64,000 nucleotides of DNA from Vibrio sp. RE86 (lineage in GTDB: Bacteria; Pseudomonadota; Gammaproteobacteria; Enterobacterales; Vibrionaceae). Shown here one piece after another: positions 27,424 through 35,514 of the stretch; the stretch's first letter is position 1, and each line of letters opens with the position of its first letter. The notes under the pieces are model-generated. The model was given only the letters and a program-made list of their open reading frames with translations, made no database searches and was not told where the DNA came from. Made by a program: the position numbers and the translations under genes. The DNA is taken from the NCBI RefSeq assembly GCF_013114545.1, contig NZ_VTXI01000007.1, positions 62,001 through 126,000 on the forward strand, read 5' to 3'.

Positions 27424-29208
27424 TTAGTTTTGAACGACCTCTTTGTTGTTATTCTTTTCTTCGACACTCTCATCGACTGCTTTGACTAGCAGCAAGCCGA
27501 CAGCGAGGACAATGGCACCACACAACACGAAGATCATGCGTCCCCATAGTGGGTTTGGTAGTAGGAACATCGCCATGACGCCCACACCCGCGACAGAGAT
27601 GAGTGAACCCAACATACGGCGCTGTTTGTTATCCAATTTCTTCTGCTCTGTAGATTCAGCGACTAATGGCGTTGCTAGGTTTTCAAAGAATTTATCTACG
27701 TTCTTCTGACGCTCTTCCGACAATGGCTTGTAGAACAAGGTTGATAGTAGGAAGAATCCGCCAGTAAAGACTAGGTGACCGATTAGACCAATAGCGACTT
27801 TTAGATCCGACCATTCGCGGCCTGTTAACGGTTCTAGGTTGAACCAGTTCTGTACCATTTCTGGTGTAATAACGAAGCCAACAAAGTAAGAGACGATACC
27901 ACCGACGACGAGGGTTCCCCAGCCAGCCCAATCTGGTGTTTTCTTAATAAAGAAGCCACAGAATGCCGGAATGGTCATTGGGAAGCCAATAAGAGCGCCA
28001 ACGTACATCATGGTGTCAAATAGGCTTAGGCCTTTTAACGAGTTGATAAACAGTGCAACGAGGATGATTGAAATGCCAAAGAAAGTAGACGTCAGTTTAG
28101 AGACAACCACTAGCTCTTTTTCAGTGGCATTTGGACGTAGGATTGGCTCGTAGAAGTTCTTAACAAAAATACCAGAGTTGCGGTTAAGACCAGAATCCAT
28201 TGATGACATCGTGGCTGCGAACATCGCTGCAATCAGTAGGCCGACCATACCTGCTGGCATGTACTCTTGAACAAAGTAAAGGTAAGCAAAGTCACCTGCT
28301 TTAGATCCCGCATCTGGGTATTGAGCGGCTAAATCGATACCTTGACCCGCAATGAACCATGATGGCATAAACCAAATCAGTGGGCCCATTGTCATCAGTA
28401 CACAAGCGAGCAGTGCGGCTTTCTTGGCGTTTTTCGAGTCTTTTGCCGCTAGGTAACGGTATGAGTTAAGCATGTTGTTGGTGATGCTGAACTGTTTGAA
28501 GAAGATAAAGAATGCCCAGATACCAAAAATGCTTAAGTAGTTAAGGTTGTTACCTGAAACAAATGATGCGCCTTCTTGTACTGGGAAATTATTAACGATC
28601 TCACCAACGCCACCGCCTTGAATAATGGCTACCACGGCACACGTTACCGTTACTGCCATGATGATTACCATCTGCATAAAGTCAGAAGCGATAACAGCCC
28701 ACGAGCCACCGGTAACCGACATCACCAACACCACAAGACCTGTGATAATAATGGTCGTTGTCATATCAAAGCCAAAGATGCCTGATGCAATAATAGCAAG
28801 GCCATTTAGCCAAATACCGGCAGAGATAACACTGTTTGGCATACCCGACCAGGTAAATACCTGTTCGTTGAATTTACCAAAACGCATTCGAATCGCTTCA
28901 ATAACCGTCACGACGCGCAGTTGGCGGAATTTAGGAGCAAAGTAGAGGTAGTTCATGAGGTAGCCAAAGGCATTGGCTAAGAAAATAACGGCAACAGCGA
29001 AACCATCGGCATACGCTTTACCCGCTGCACCAGTGAAGGTCCAGGCGCTAAACTGAGTCATAAAAGCGGTTGCGCCAACCATCCACCAAAGCATGCTACC
29101 GCCGCCTCGGAAATAGTCACTGGTTGTACTGGTAAACGTTCTGAACATCCAACCTATTGCGATAAGAAATAGGAAGTAGATGCCTACAATAAGGGTATTG
29201 AGTTCCAT
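27424..29208 (-). CDS. Sodium/solute symporter (SSS), probable oligoalginate/DEH transporter (ToaA/ToaB-like)
   Basis: About 594 residues with some 14 TM helices and the SSS core (TSDYFRGGGSMLWWMVGATAFMT, AATMSSMDSGLNRNSGIF). It is a close paralogue of the symporter at 45123-46874. In V. splendidus, SSS proteins ToaA/ToaB import oligoalginate or DEH; the same role is inferred here from locus context. A longer frame to 29343 exists, but AAAGG before the ATG at 29208 and the hydrophobic start (MELNTLIVGIYFLFLIAIGW) decide the start. A TTGTAGTACAA operator lies 62 bases upstream. It leads the operon with the PL6 lyase. Confidence 0.88.
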   Translation of the reverse strand: MELNTLIVGIYFLFLIAIGWMFRTFTSTTSDYFRGGGSMLWWMVGATAFMTQFSAWTFTGAAGKAYADGFAVAVIFLANAFGYLMNYLYFAPKFRQLRVVTVIEAIRMRFGKFNEQVFTWSGMPNSVISAGIWLNGLAIIASGIFGFDMTTTIIITGLVVLVMSVTGGSWAVIASDFMQMVIIMAVTVTCAVVAIIQGGGVGEIVNNFPVQEGASFVSGNNLNYLSIFGIWAFFIFFKQFSITNNMLNSYRYLAAKDSKNAKKAALLACVLMTMGPLIWFMPSWFIAGQGIDLAAQYPDAGSKAGDFAYLYFVQEYMPAGMVGLLIAAMFAATMSSMDSGLNRNSGIFVKNFYEPILRPNATEKELVVVSKLTSTFFGISIILVALFINSLKGLSLFDTMMYVGALIGFPMTIPAFCGFFIKKTPDWAGWGTLVVGGIVSYFVGFVITPEMVQNWFNLEPLTGREWSDLKVAIGLIGHLVFTGGFFLLSTLFYKPLSEERQKNVDKFFENLATPLVAESTEQKKLDNKQRRMLGSLISVAGVGVMAMFLLPNPLWGRMIFVLCGAIVLAVGLLLVKAVDESVEEKNNNKEVVQN

Positions 29209-29270
29209 CTTTAGACCTTTTGATAGTTTTGTTATGTCTTCGAGTCCATAGTAACTATCGATACTCTTAT

Positions 29271-29281
29271 TTGTAGTACAA
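29271..29281. promoter_or_regulatory. TTGTnnnACAA operator upstream of first SSS symporter
   Basis: TTGTAGTACAA fits the TnGTnnnACnA pattern bound by FCD-type GntR regulators. The identical 11-mer lies at the same distance before the second symporter gene. A weaker related sequence lies at 29326-29336. Confidence 0.65.
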
Positions 29282-29540
29282 TAACTCAAAATCGTGACGA
29301 GTGTTTCAGTTGATGGGACATTAATAATCATACAAGTGATCAATATCTAAAATTGCCAAACTGGTGATGTATTGCACTAATTCTGATCAAAAAAGTATCT
29401 TAATTCCGCACTCTGGGTGCTTTTACACGCCAAATATCAGTGTGGCGAACCAATCTAAGGGAAAGTCATTGTCGGGTGTTATGGTGCTCGTTGTGAGTTT
29501 GTCGTGTTTGAAAGGGTATTTGTGTGATTTATGGCGAGAA

Positions 29541-29617
29541 ATAAAAAACGTTCATGCGAGCCTGCCACGCATGAACGTCAACGGTGTAGGTAACCGGCCG
29601 AGTAATCCTTCTCAGCA
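29541..29617 (-). ncRNA. Candidate small RNA (~80 nt) with own promoter and terminator
   Basis: On the minus strand a perfect TATAAT -10 hexamer (29629-29624) is followed about 75 bases later by an intrinsic terminator: an 11-bp perfect stem (29548-29558 with 29568-29578), a 9-nt loop and TTTTTTATTT. No minus-strand gene lies upstream for which this could be the terminator; the next one ends at 30966 beyond a plus-strand gene. A short stem CGGT/ACCG is possible in the body. The -35 region is weak, so an activator may be needed. Not matched to any known RNA family. Confidence 0.45.
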
Positions 29618-29684
29618 AATATAATTATACGTTTTTAGGGACTAGAATTTTGTCACGCTCAGACAATCATCTGAGACGATTTTC

Positions 29685-29933
29685 ATGAACCCACGTCAAC
29701 ATCAGTTCATGCTCATTTCCTATAACCAGTTAGCTGCAATCATGATCGGGACCGAAGTAGCCAGTAGTGCTGCACTTAATGTCATTAAGCACTGGACTAA
29801 TCTCGCAAGTAAACGCAACAACATAGGTTTTCATCGTGCCCTTAAGATCATTGACTTCATCATTCTTAGCAATATGTCGAGAGTTCCTGTTCCACGAGTA
29901 ACTCAAATGGTTTGCCGAAATTTGAATAGCTAA
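29685..29933 (+). CDS. Hypothetical small protein (82 aa)
   Basis: An 82-residue ORF in an otherwise gene-poor kilobase between the symporter and porin genes. It is mildly hydrophobic with basic C-terminal half and has no signal peptide, membrane segment or recognised motif. The Shine-Dalgarno is weak (GAGACG). An antisense ORF of 102 codons overlaps it, so neither is certain. Codon choice is plausible for the genome, which is why it is listed. Confidence 0.28.
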   Translation: MNPRQHQFMLISYNQLAAIMIGTEVASSAALNVIKHWTNLASKRNNIGFHRALKIIDFIILSNMSRVPVPRVTQMVCRNLNS

Positions 29934-29947
29934 CTCTATAGATAATA

Positions 29948-29958
29948 AAGTAATACAA
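29948..29958 (-). promoter_or_regulatory. TTGTATTACTT half-conserved operator upstream of porin gene
   Basis: The same 11-mer occurs upstream of the PL17 operon at 42538-42548. It lies about 270 bases before the porin start, so its use is uncertain. Confidence 0.4.
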
Positions 29959-30159
29959 ATTTTTTGGTATCTCAGGTTTATAAATTTAAGGGGTGGCGCA
30001 CATTTTTTAAACTTAAATAAACTGCCGAAAATAATCAATTTTCAAATAAAACAACGAATTATGTATTGGTTTTGACGTTGTAACAAATTGTTTTATGAGA
30101 AATGAAAGGGGGATTTTGATCCATTTCACAGAAAGTCTGCTTGGTCATACGTATTCTAT

Positions 30160-30170
30160 TTGTATTATTT
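30160..30170 (+). promoter_or_regulatory. TTGTATTATTT operator-like site upstream of porin gene
   Basis: The left half matches the recurring TTGTA(T/G)(T/G)A operator of the alginate locus; it lies 60 bases before the porin start, similar to the spacing at both symporter genes. The right half is degenerate. Confidence 0.45.
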
Positions 30171-30230
30171 TAATTCAAATTAAACCTAGCGATGCCAGCT
30201 CAATGGCACACCAATAAGTGGAACTTAACA

Positions 30231-30911
30231 ATGAAACACTATAATAAAATCTCTTTAGCCGTTGCGGCGACTCTATTTGCGGGCTCTCTTTCTGCAGCTT
30301 CTTTCGATGTTCGACACGAGTACAAACACAGTACAGAACAGCATGCGACACGTGTAAAGATGGGCGATAGTATCGATAACTTTTATTACTCTGGCGAGTT
30401 AAAGTTCAAAGGCGAAAAAGGAAAGTTCCTTGAAGACCTCAAAAACAATGGTTGGGAGCTAGACCTTGGTTATCGTTATAAGTTTGGTGAAAACAACAAC
30501 TGGACGCTTCAACCGGGTATGCCAATTGAAGGTCGTGAAAGTGGTATGACGTACAAACCGCAACTTCGTCTAACGTATGATTTAGACAGTGTTGAAGGTT
30601 TAAGCTTAAGTGGCCGTTACCGTTACGATATTCGCCAGAACATCGAAGCGGATGATCAGCGCCGTCACCGATTAACAGGTAACGTGAACTACCGAATGGA
30701 CGATTGGCGCTTTGGTTTTGAAGCGAACTATTACAAAGCAGATGGCTACGATATTTTCGACAATTCAGACACGAATTATGAACTGAATGCCACTGCTCGC
30801 CGTCACTTTGGTCAATGGGCACCGTACGTTGAATTTGGTGATGTAAACGTTGATTCTACATCGGATAAACGTGAACTACGTAGCCGTGTCGGTCTGACCT
30901 ACAGCTTCTAA
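30231..30911 (+). CDS. KdgM-family oligogalacturonate-specific-type porin, probable oligoalginate porin (KdgN-like)
   Basis: A 226-residue outer membrane porin: signal peptide about 1-22 (LFAGSLSAAS), then alternating beta-strand pattern of a 12-strand barrel ending in a terminal phenylalanine (VGLTYSF). KdgM/KdgN porins pass anionic oligouronides; the size and the high content of R and Y on strands (RYRYDIRQN, RQRRHRL-type) fit the family. In V. splendidus a KdgN-like porin belongs to the alginate system, and this gene's location supports the same role. A frame from 30192 exists, but the Met at 30231 begins the signal peptide and follows GTGGAAC. A strong bidirectional terminator follows. 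Confidence 0.87.
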   Translation: MKHYNKISLAVAATLFAGSLSAASFDVRHEYKHSTEQHATRVKMGDSIDNFYYSGELKFKGEKGKFLEDLKNNGWELDLGYRYKFGENNNWTLQPGMPIEGRESGMTYKPQLRLTYDLDSVEGLSLSGRYRYDIRQNIEADDQRRHRLTGNVNYRMDDWRFGFEANYYKADGYDIFDNSDTNYELNATARRHFGQWAPYVEFGDVNVDSTSDKRELRSRVGLTYSF

Positions 30912-30931
30912 TTGATTTAAACTGTCTAGTG

Positions 30932-30958
30932 AAAAGCCAGCGATATGCTGGCTTTTTT
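30932..30958. terminator. Bidirectional terminator between porin and exonuclease genes
   Basis: Stem AAAGCCAGC / GCTGGCTTT with loop GATAT and a T run, between convergent genes. Confidence 0.88.
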
Positions 30959-30965
30959 AGTCTCT

Positions 30966-31682
30966 CTAGTGGCTTAATCGATAGAGTAAACCTATGGTAA
31001 CGGGTTTACTTGAGGCGAGTCGCGCTTCTTGTGCGAGTAGTAATTCTGCGGTCGCGACAGCATCCATTAAGGCATTATGCTCAATGTATTCGGGCAGTCG
31101 GTAGCGCTCTCTGGTTACGCCAAGTGATACATCAAGATCTTGATGGTTATTGATAGCCCGCGCCAATTTCTTCTCGATACAAAGCGTATCTAACCACATT
31201 AAAGGCACGGCATTTAGCTGAAAACGATACGAGAGATAACGCTGAATGAAACTGTTTTCTACCGAACAAGAGTGGGCGACCAACACTTTGCCTTGTGCAA
31301 CTTCGAAAAGCGCATTCATAGCGTCGTGGATTGAGATGCCATCTTCCAGCATCTGAGGCGTGATATGGTTTATTACGGCAGTTTCTGGTTTGATCTGCGA
31401 TTCGTTACTGAGGTAGAAATGCTGTGCCGTACTTAAATCAATCACACCATTTGATACTTCAACCCAGCCCATCGACAAGATGAGATCAGATTCGGCATCC
31501 AGCCCGGTGGTTTCAAGGTCGATCACTAAGTAGTCCAAGCCTTTAGCGTTAGCATCTACGGGTACTGAATCTAAGTTAAACACGCTATTTAGCTCCGCAG
31601 GCAAAGGAACTTGGCCTCTGTAGTGCGCGCGCTTACGATTAAACCTTGAAAGTGGGTGAAAAAAGTCTGTGAGTATTTTCAT
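30966..31682 (-). CDS. DnaQ-like 3'-5' exonuclease (DEDDh family)
   Basis: A 238-residue exonuclease with the three DEDDh motifs: DLETTG (D55, E57), a central HSCSVENSFIQRYL, and HNALMDAVATAELL (H and D) near the C-terminus. It resembles the epsilon proofreading subunit and oligoribonuclease superfamily and probably degrades single-stranded DNA or RNA ends. Its ATG overlaps the DUF294 stop by one base (TAATG), so the two are co-translated. This pair is often seen beside acetate-metabolism genes in gammaproteobacteria, from recollection; here it is embedded among alginate genes. Confidence 0.87.
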   Translation of the reverse strand: MKILTDFFHPLSRFNRKRAHYRGQVPLPAELNSVFNLDSVPVDANAKGLDYLVIDLETTGLDAESDLILSMGWVEVSNGVIDLSTAQHFYLSNESQIKPETAVINHITPQMLEDGISIHDAMNALFEVAQGKVLVAHSCSVENSFIQRYLSYRFQLNAVPLMWLDTLCIEKKLARAINNHQDLDVSLGVTRERYRLPEYIEHNALMDAVATAELLLAQEARLASSKPVTIGLLYRLSH

Positions 31683-33544
31683 TAACGACTCCCAAACCTC
31701 ACTTTCGCCGCTTCTTGAAGGTCGGCAATGATCCTAAACGCATCCTTCAAGTGTTTGCGTTCAAAGCTACCAAAGCTATCGGGGTTGATGTGATTATCAG
31801 GTGTATGGCCACTCTTTAATGCTTCGAGCTGGTGGCTAAATCGAAACGACAGAATGAACTCGTACGCACCAAGAATGTTTTTAAACGCATCTTCGCTCAG
31901 GACACCTTTCTCATACGCGGCTTTAAAGCGTTCATCGGTGGCAGAAACATCGGTTTCTACTGCTAAACCGTAGATTCGAGCAAGATCGATAATTAAGTTG
32001 ATCGCATACTTTTTAACGTTGAGTGTCTTTTTATTTTCACCTGATTTTTCGAGTACGAGCTTGTTGAAGATGCCAAGCGGCGGATTTGTTGTCACTGCAT
32101 CGTTTACAAGCATACTCAAGAATTCACGGTTGCTACGGATGTTCTCATGCAGGGCTTCTCTGAGTTGTTTTTCATAATCGCTGACACCAAACACGGTGCG
32201 AATCTCTAAGAACACACTGATATTGAGTAGGCGTTCATACTCAGGATTTGCCACCCACTTCTTGTAGTAATGCTTCCAGACACTCAGTGTTTGACACCAT
32301 TTCGGCGTCGCTGCCATGAATTTGCCAGGGCAAAGTGGATAATCACAGCTAGCTAGGCCATTAGTGACCATCATCGCAAGGTGTTTAAAGTAGATACGGT
32401 CGTTTTCGGTCGCGTTATCGGCAAGTACGATTGCACTGTCTTGATCAGACAACATGTGTACTTCATTTCGCGCGTGTGAGCCTGCGACGATCCAAGAAAA
32501 GTCGCAAGGCGGGGGACCGAGTTTGTCGATGGCGATTTGGATAAGCCGTTTTGTGTAGGCATCCATAATCATTGTCATAACTTTGCCAATGACTTCAGGC
32601 GCGACATTGCCTTCAACCAGAGCCTCAAATATGGCTTGGCGTTCAGGTGTGAAACTCGATAGGGACTTCACGCTACCGGCATATTTTATCTTTTCAATCA
32701 GGAAAATAGCTTGAACGCGGTGGTTCTGAACAAGGTGAGTGGTGGTCAAAAGCCCAACCACCTTATTATCTTGCACCACAGGCAAGTTTCGGATGTTGGA
32801 TTGCATCATGATGGATGCGGCGTGAAGCACCAAGTCGTCAGGCTTTACGGTTTGCGGTGAATGAGTCATCACGTCACGAATTGGGCCATCGGTTGAAGCG
32901 CCTACGGCAATCACCCGTTTGGTCATATCTCGGTCAGTGATTAAGCCGACAATCTGATTATCTTCATAGATTACGGCGCAAGGGGATCGCTGCACTAGCA
33001 TGGTATGTGCGACTTCCCGTATCGACAAATCTGAGGTGACCACAGCGACTCGACCGCTAGCCACTTCATCAACTCGTTTAATGAATAAGCCTTTCTCTTT
33101 ATTAGACCAAACAACGTCTAATGCTGACTTAAGCCGTACTTGTGCTTGTGACGCAAAGTGTTCAGCGCATGCAGGAAAATCTTTGAATAAAGTTTGTAGG
33201 GCAGAGTGAGGAATGATGTAAAGCAGCGTACTTTCAATTGCGATCGCCTGATACCCTTGCTCATCATTGATCTGCTTATCTAGAAAGGTAAAACCAAACA
33301 GATCTTCAGGGCCAAGCCTAGCTCGAAGCACACCATCGCTTTTTCTTTGTTCCATCGACCCAGTCCGAATGACATAGAGGGACTTCTCTTCAGGGTTATC
33401 ACATGGATTGACCGTATCGCCCTTGGCTAGATAAGTGATATGAATATTCGACGCTAACTGCCTTAAGTTAGACTCAGGCACTTTATCGAACGGATCGATT
33501 TGTCGAATGAACTGGATAATATTAGGCAGTAACGGATCACTCAT
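31682..33544 (-). CDS. DUF294 nucleotidyltransferase-like protein with cyclic-nucleotide-binding and CBS domains
   Basis: A 620-residue cytoplasmic protein: cNMP-binding domain about 15-130, a pair of CBS domains about 155-285, a DUF294 nucleotidyltransferase-like domain about 315-450 (VAGSHARNEVHMLSDQDSAIV, with the G-S and D-x-D of nucleotidyltransferases) and a DUF294 C-terminal domain about 480-615. The layout resembles GlnD-like signal transducers; the true reaction is unknown. It is co-transcribed with the downstream exonuclease. A TTGTATTATTA sequence 25 bases upstream is similar to the alginate operators but weak, so its regulation by the local GntR proteins is speculative. Confidence 0.88.
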   Translation of the reverse strand: MSDPLLPNIIQFIRQIDPFDKVPESNLRQLASNIHITYLAKGDTVNPCDNPEEKSLYVIRTGSMEQRKSDGVLRARLGPEDLFGFTFLDKQINDEQGYQAIAIESTLLYIIPHSALQTLFKDFPACAEHFASQAQVRLKSALDVVWSNKEKGLFIKRVDEVASGRVAVVTSDLSIREVAHTMLVQRSPCAVIYEDNQIVGLITDRDMTKRVIAVGASTDGPIRDVMTHSPQTVKPDDLVLHAASIMMQSNIRNLPVVQDNKVVGLLTTTHLVQNHRVQAIFLIEKIKYAGSVKSLSSFTPERQAIFEALVEGNVAPEVIGKVMTMIMDAYTKRLIQIAIDKLGPPPCDFSWIVAGSHARNEVHMLSDQDSAIVLADNATENDRIYFKHLAMMVTNGLASCDYPLCPGKFMAATPKWCQTLSVWKHYYKKWVANPEYERLLNISVFLEIRTVFGVSDYEKQLREALHENIRSNREFLSMLVNDAVTTNPPLGIFNKLVLEKSGENKKTLNVKKYAINLIIDLARIYGLAVETDVSATDERFKAAYEKGVLSEDAFKNILGAYEFILSFRFSHQLEALKSGHTPDNHINPDSFGSFERKHLKDAFRIIADLQEAAKVRFGSR

Positions 33545-33568
33545 AGCTAACCATTGATAGAAATATAA

Positions 33569-33579
33569 TTGTATTATTA
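33569..33579 (+). promoter_or_regulatory. Weak operator-like site upstream of DUF294 gene
   Basis: TTGTATTATTA shares the left half of the alginate-locus operator. The surroundings are AT-rich, so a chance match is possible. Confidence 0.25.
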
Positions 33580-33635
33580 TATCTCTTATGGCATTGAGTG
33601 CATCAAAATTTGGTTAAACCTTGAGTGTTCGATAC

Positions 33636-33662
33636 AAAAAAGCACGCTAGAGAGCGTGCTTT
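33636..33662 (-). terminator. Intrinsic terminator after the first GntR gene
   Basis: Stem AAAGCACGCT / AGCGTGCTTT with loop AGAG; T run on the minus strand. Confidence 0.85.
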
Positions 33663-33683
33663 AGGGTTTGAAGTACCTTCCAA

Positions 33684-34400
33684 CTAGACCGTTGCGAGGC
33701 GGTGATTCGAGTCTAGTAGGTGGTTTGCTGAAGCTTGACGGGCTTTATCACTATTGCCTGCCATGATTGCATCGTAGATTTGACGGTGTTCATTGATGCA
33801 CGTGCTGCCTTCTTCTGACGAGTGCGCGATGAAATTCACAAACATGGTCGTCAGGATATTACCGAAAGGTAGGTAGAAGTCATTGCCTGTCGCATTGAAA
33901 ATCAGACTATGGAATTTCGTGTCCACTTCCATCCATTTTGCATGGTCAAATTCAGGGGCTTCTGCCACTTCGACCATTCTTTGGAAAGTTTCTGATAGCT
34001 CAATACGTTGCTCCGCAGTGGCATGCTTTGCGGCTAGAGCACAGGCTTCTGGCTCAATAGCACGACGTAGGCCTAAAAATTGACCGCAGAACTGGTCAGT
34101 ATCGGCTAGTCCATCCATCCATTCAATCAATTGTGGATCAAGGAAGTTCCAGTAAGCGCGATCGATAACACGAGTGCCAACTTTAGGACGAGACTCAAGC
34201 AAGCCTTTTGAGGTTAACAGTTTAACCGCTTCACGTAGTGCGGTACGACTAACACCAAATTGCTCACACAGGTCCATTTCACCAGGAAGGATAGAGCCTT
34301 GAGCCAACTTGCCAGATAAGATACCACGTGCAATTTCACGTGCTACTTGAACGTGCAGGCTGCGTTTTGAGCCTGAGATAGAGCTAAATGATCCAGTCAT
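33684..34400 (-). CDS. FCD-domain GntR-family transcriptional regulator (first of two)
   Basis: A 238-residue regulator: N-terminal winged helix about 13-78 (ILPGEMDLCEQFGVSRTALREAVKLLTSKGLLESRPKVGTRV) and a C-terminal FCD ligand-binding domain about 95-230. The FCD metal ligands appear complete: DTKFH (D and H), EH in NEHRQIYDAI, and H in ANHLLD. Such proteins usually repress sugar-acid catabolism until the acid binds. It is head to head with a paralogue of equal length, both inside the alginate locus, so regulation of alginate genes by KDG, DEH or a related intermediate is likely. It is probably autoregulated through the shared intergenic region. Confidence 0.9.
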   Translation of the reverse strand: MTGSFSSISGSKRSLHVQVAREIARGILSGKLAQGSILPGEMDLCEQFGVSRTALREAVKLLTSKGLLESRPKVGTRVIDRAYWNFLDPQLIEWMDGLADTDQFCGQFLGLRRAIEPEACALAAKHATAEQRIELSETFQRMVEVAEAPEFDHAKWMEVDTKFHSLIFNATGNDFYLPFGNILTTMFVNFIAHSSEEGSTCINEHRQIYDAIMAGNSDKARQASANHLLDSNHRLATV

Positions 34401-34716
34401 AATCTAACTTATAATTGATATGTATTATTTAAGTGTAATTCTAGCACTTGGACTATGGTGCACCAAGCACTCTTTTCCTAAAGGCATCTTTGATTCACAA
34501 ACTTAACGTTTGGTCGGAATAAATCGCTCTGTCATTACAGGGTATACAAGGTGTTCATCCGAGTAGTATCAAGTGAATCTCATTTCTATATAAGCCCGTT
34601 AAAGCCGAATCTAATAGATCTCTCATTACCCGAATAGTGGATTATGAGATCTGGTCGATTGTTATTTAAATATGATATTGTATGATTTATTAAGCGTCTT
34701 TTTATAGGAGCCAGTT
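34401..34716. promoter_or_regulatory. Divergent promoter region between the two GntR genes
   Basis: 316 AT-rich bases with the two regulator promoters. An operator-like TTGTATGATTT lies at 34678-34688, 28 bases before the second regulator; a weaker ATGTATTATTT lies at 34420-34430 before the first. No ORF is seen. Confidence 0.5.
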
Positions 34717-35433
34717 ATGGCCACGTTTTCGTTGGTAGAAAACTCCAGTCGCAAGATTCACGTTCAGATAGCAAGGCAATTAGCGCGTAAGATATTGTCT
34801 AGAGAGATAGCAGAACTAGAAAAGCTACCCAGTGAACTTGAATTGTGTGAAGCATTTGGAGTCAGCCGAACCGCACTTAGAGAATCGACTAAGTTGTTGT
34901 CGGCAAAGGGGCTTATTGAATCTAAGCCTAAAGTCGGTACGACAGTGAGATCCCGTCAACACTGGCACTTTCTTGATCCTCAATTGCTAGAGTGGATACA
35001 AGATCTCGAAGATACCGCACCATTTTTGGGGCAGTTTCTTGGGTTGCGTAAAGCGATAGAGCCTGAAGCATGTGCGTTGGCGGCAACACACGCATCTGCG
35101 AGTCAACGAAAGTCACTCTCTGTGATTTTTCAGTCGATGAGCATCGCCGCGAAAAGCTACGATTATCAAGCATGGACAGAGAACGATCATCTGTTCCATC
35201 AAACCATTTTTCTTTGTACTGGTAATCAATTTTATATTCCGTTCAGCAATATTTTATCGACCATTTTTAAACAGTTCATTGATGAGTCTGCCGAGGGTGG
35301 TCGTTTTTGCTTAGAAGAGCACCAACGCATTTACAATGCCATCATGGCTGGTGACCCAAGTGAAGCGAGGATTGCTTCTCAAATATTACTTGATGACGAG
35401 AATCAAAAGTTGGCTCTAGTGGCGAACGGTTAA
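34717..35433 (+). CDS. FCD-domain GntR-family transcriptional regulator (second of two)
   Basis: A 238-residue paralogue of the divergent regulator: winged helix about 13-78 (SELELCEAFGVSRTALRESTKLLSAKGLIESKPKVGT) with an almost identical recognition helix, and an FCD domain. The first two ligand motifs are kept (DHLFH, EEHQRIYNAI), but the C-terminal His of the first regulator aligns with Leu here (ASQILLDDEN), so metal or effector binding may differ. Both proteins probably recognise the same operator. AGGAG lies eight or nine bases before the ATG. It is followed by a terminator and then the MATE gene. Confidence 0.9.
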   Translation: MATFSLVENSSRKIHVQIARQLARKILSREIAELEKLPSELELCEAFGVSRTALRESTKLLSAKGLIESKPKVGTTVRSRQHWHFLDPQLLEWIQDLEDTAPFLGQFLGLRKAIEPEACALAATHASASQRKSLSVIFQSMSIAAKSYDYQAWTENDHLFHQTIFLCTGNQFYIPFSNILSTIFKQFIDESAEGGRFCLEEHQRIYNAIMAGDPSEARIASQILLDDENQKLALVANG

Positions 35434-35463
35434 GCGTTTGTTCTGCTGTCACACACACAAATA

Positions 35464-35493
35464 GGGAGGCTTTGTTATCGGAGCCTTCTTTTA
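35464..35493 (+). terminator. Probable terminator after second GntR gene
   Basis: Short stem GAGGCT / AGCCTT with a 10-nt loop followed by CTTTT; modest strength. Confidence 0.55.
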
Positions 35494-35514
35494 AAACACC
35501 CAAATAAGTTCACT

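Noticed and set aside
29364..29624. Plus-strand 86-codon ORF upstream of the symporter
   Set aside because: No ribosome site or protein-like pattern, and it runs across the terminator hairpin at 29548-29578.
29730..30038. Minus-strand 102-codon ORF in the symporter-porin gap
   Set aside because: Low-complexity basic/aromatic composition, no ribosome site, overlaps the operator-like site and the opposing ORF.
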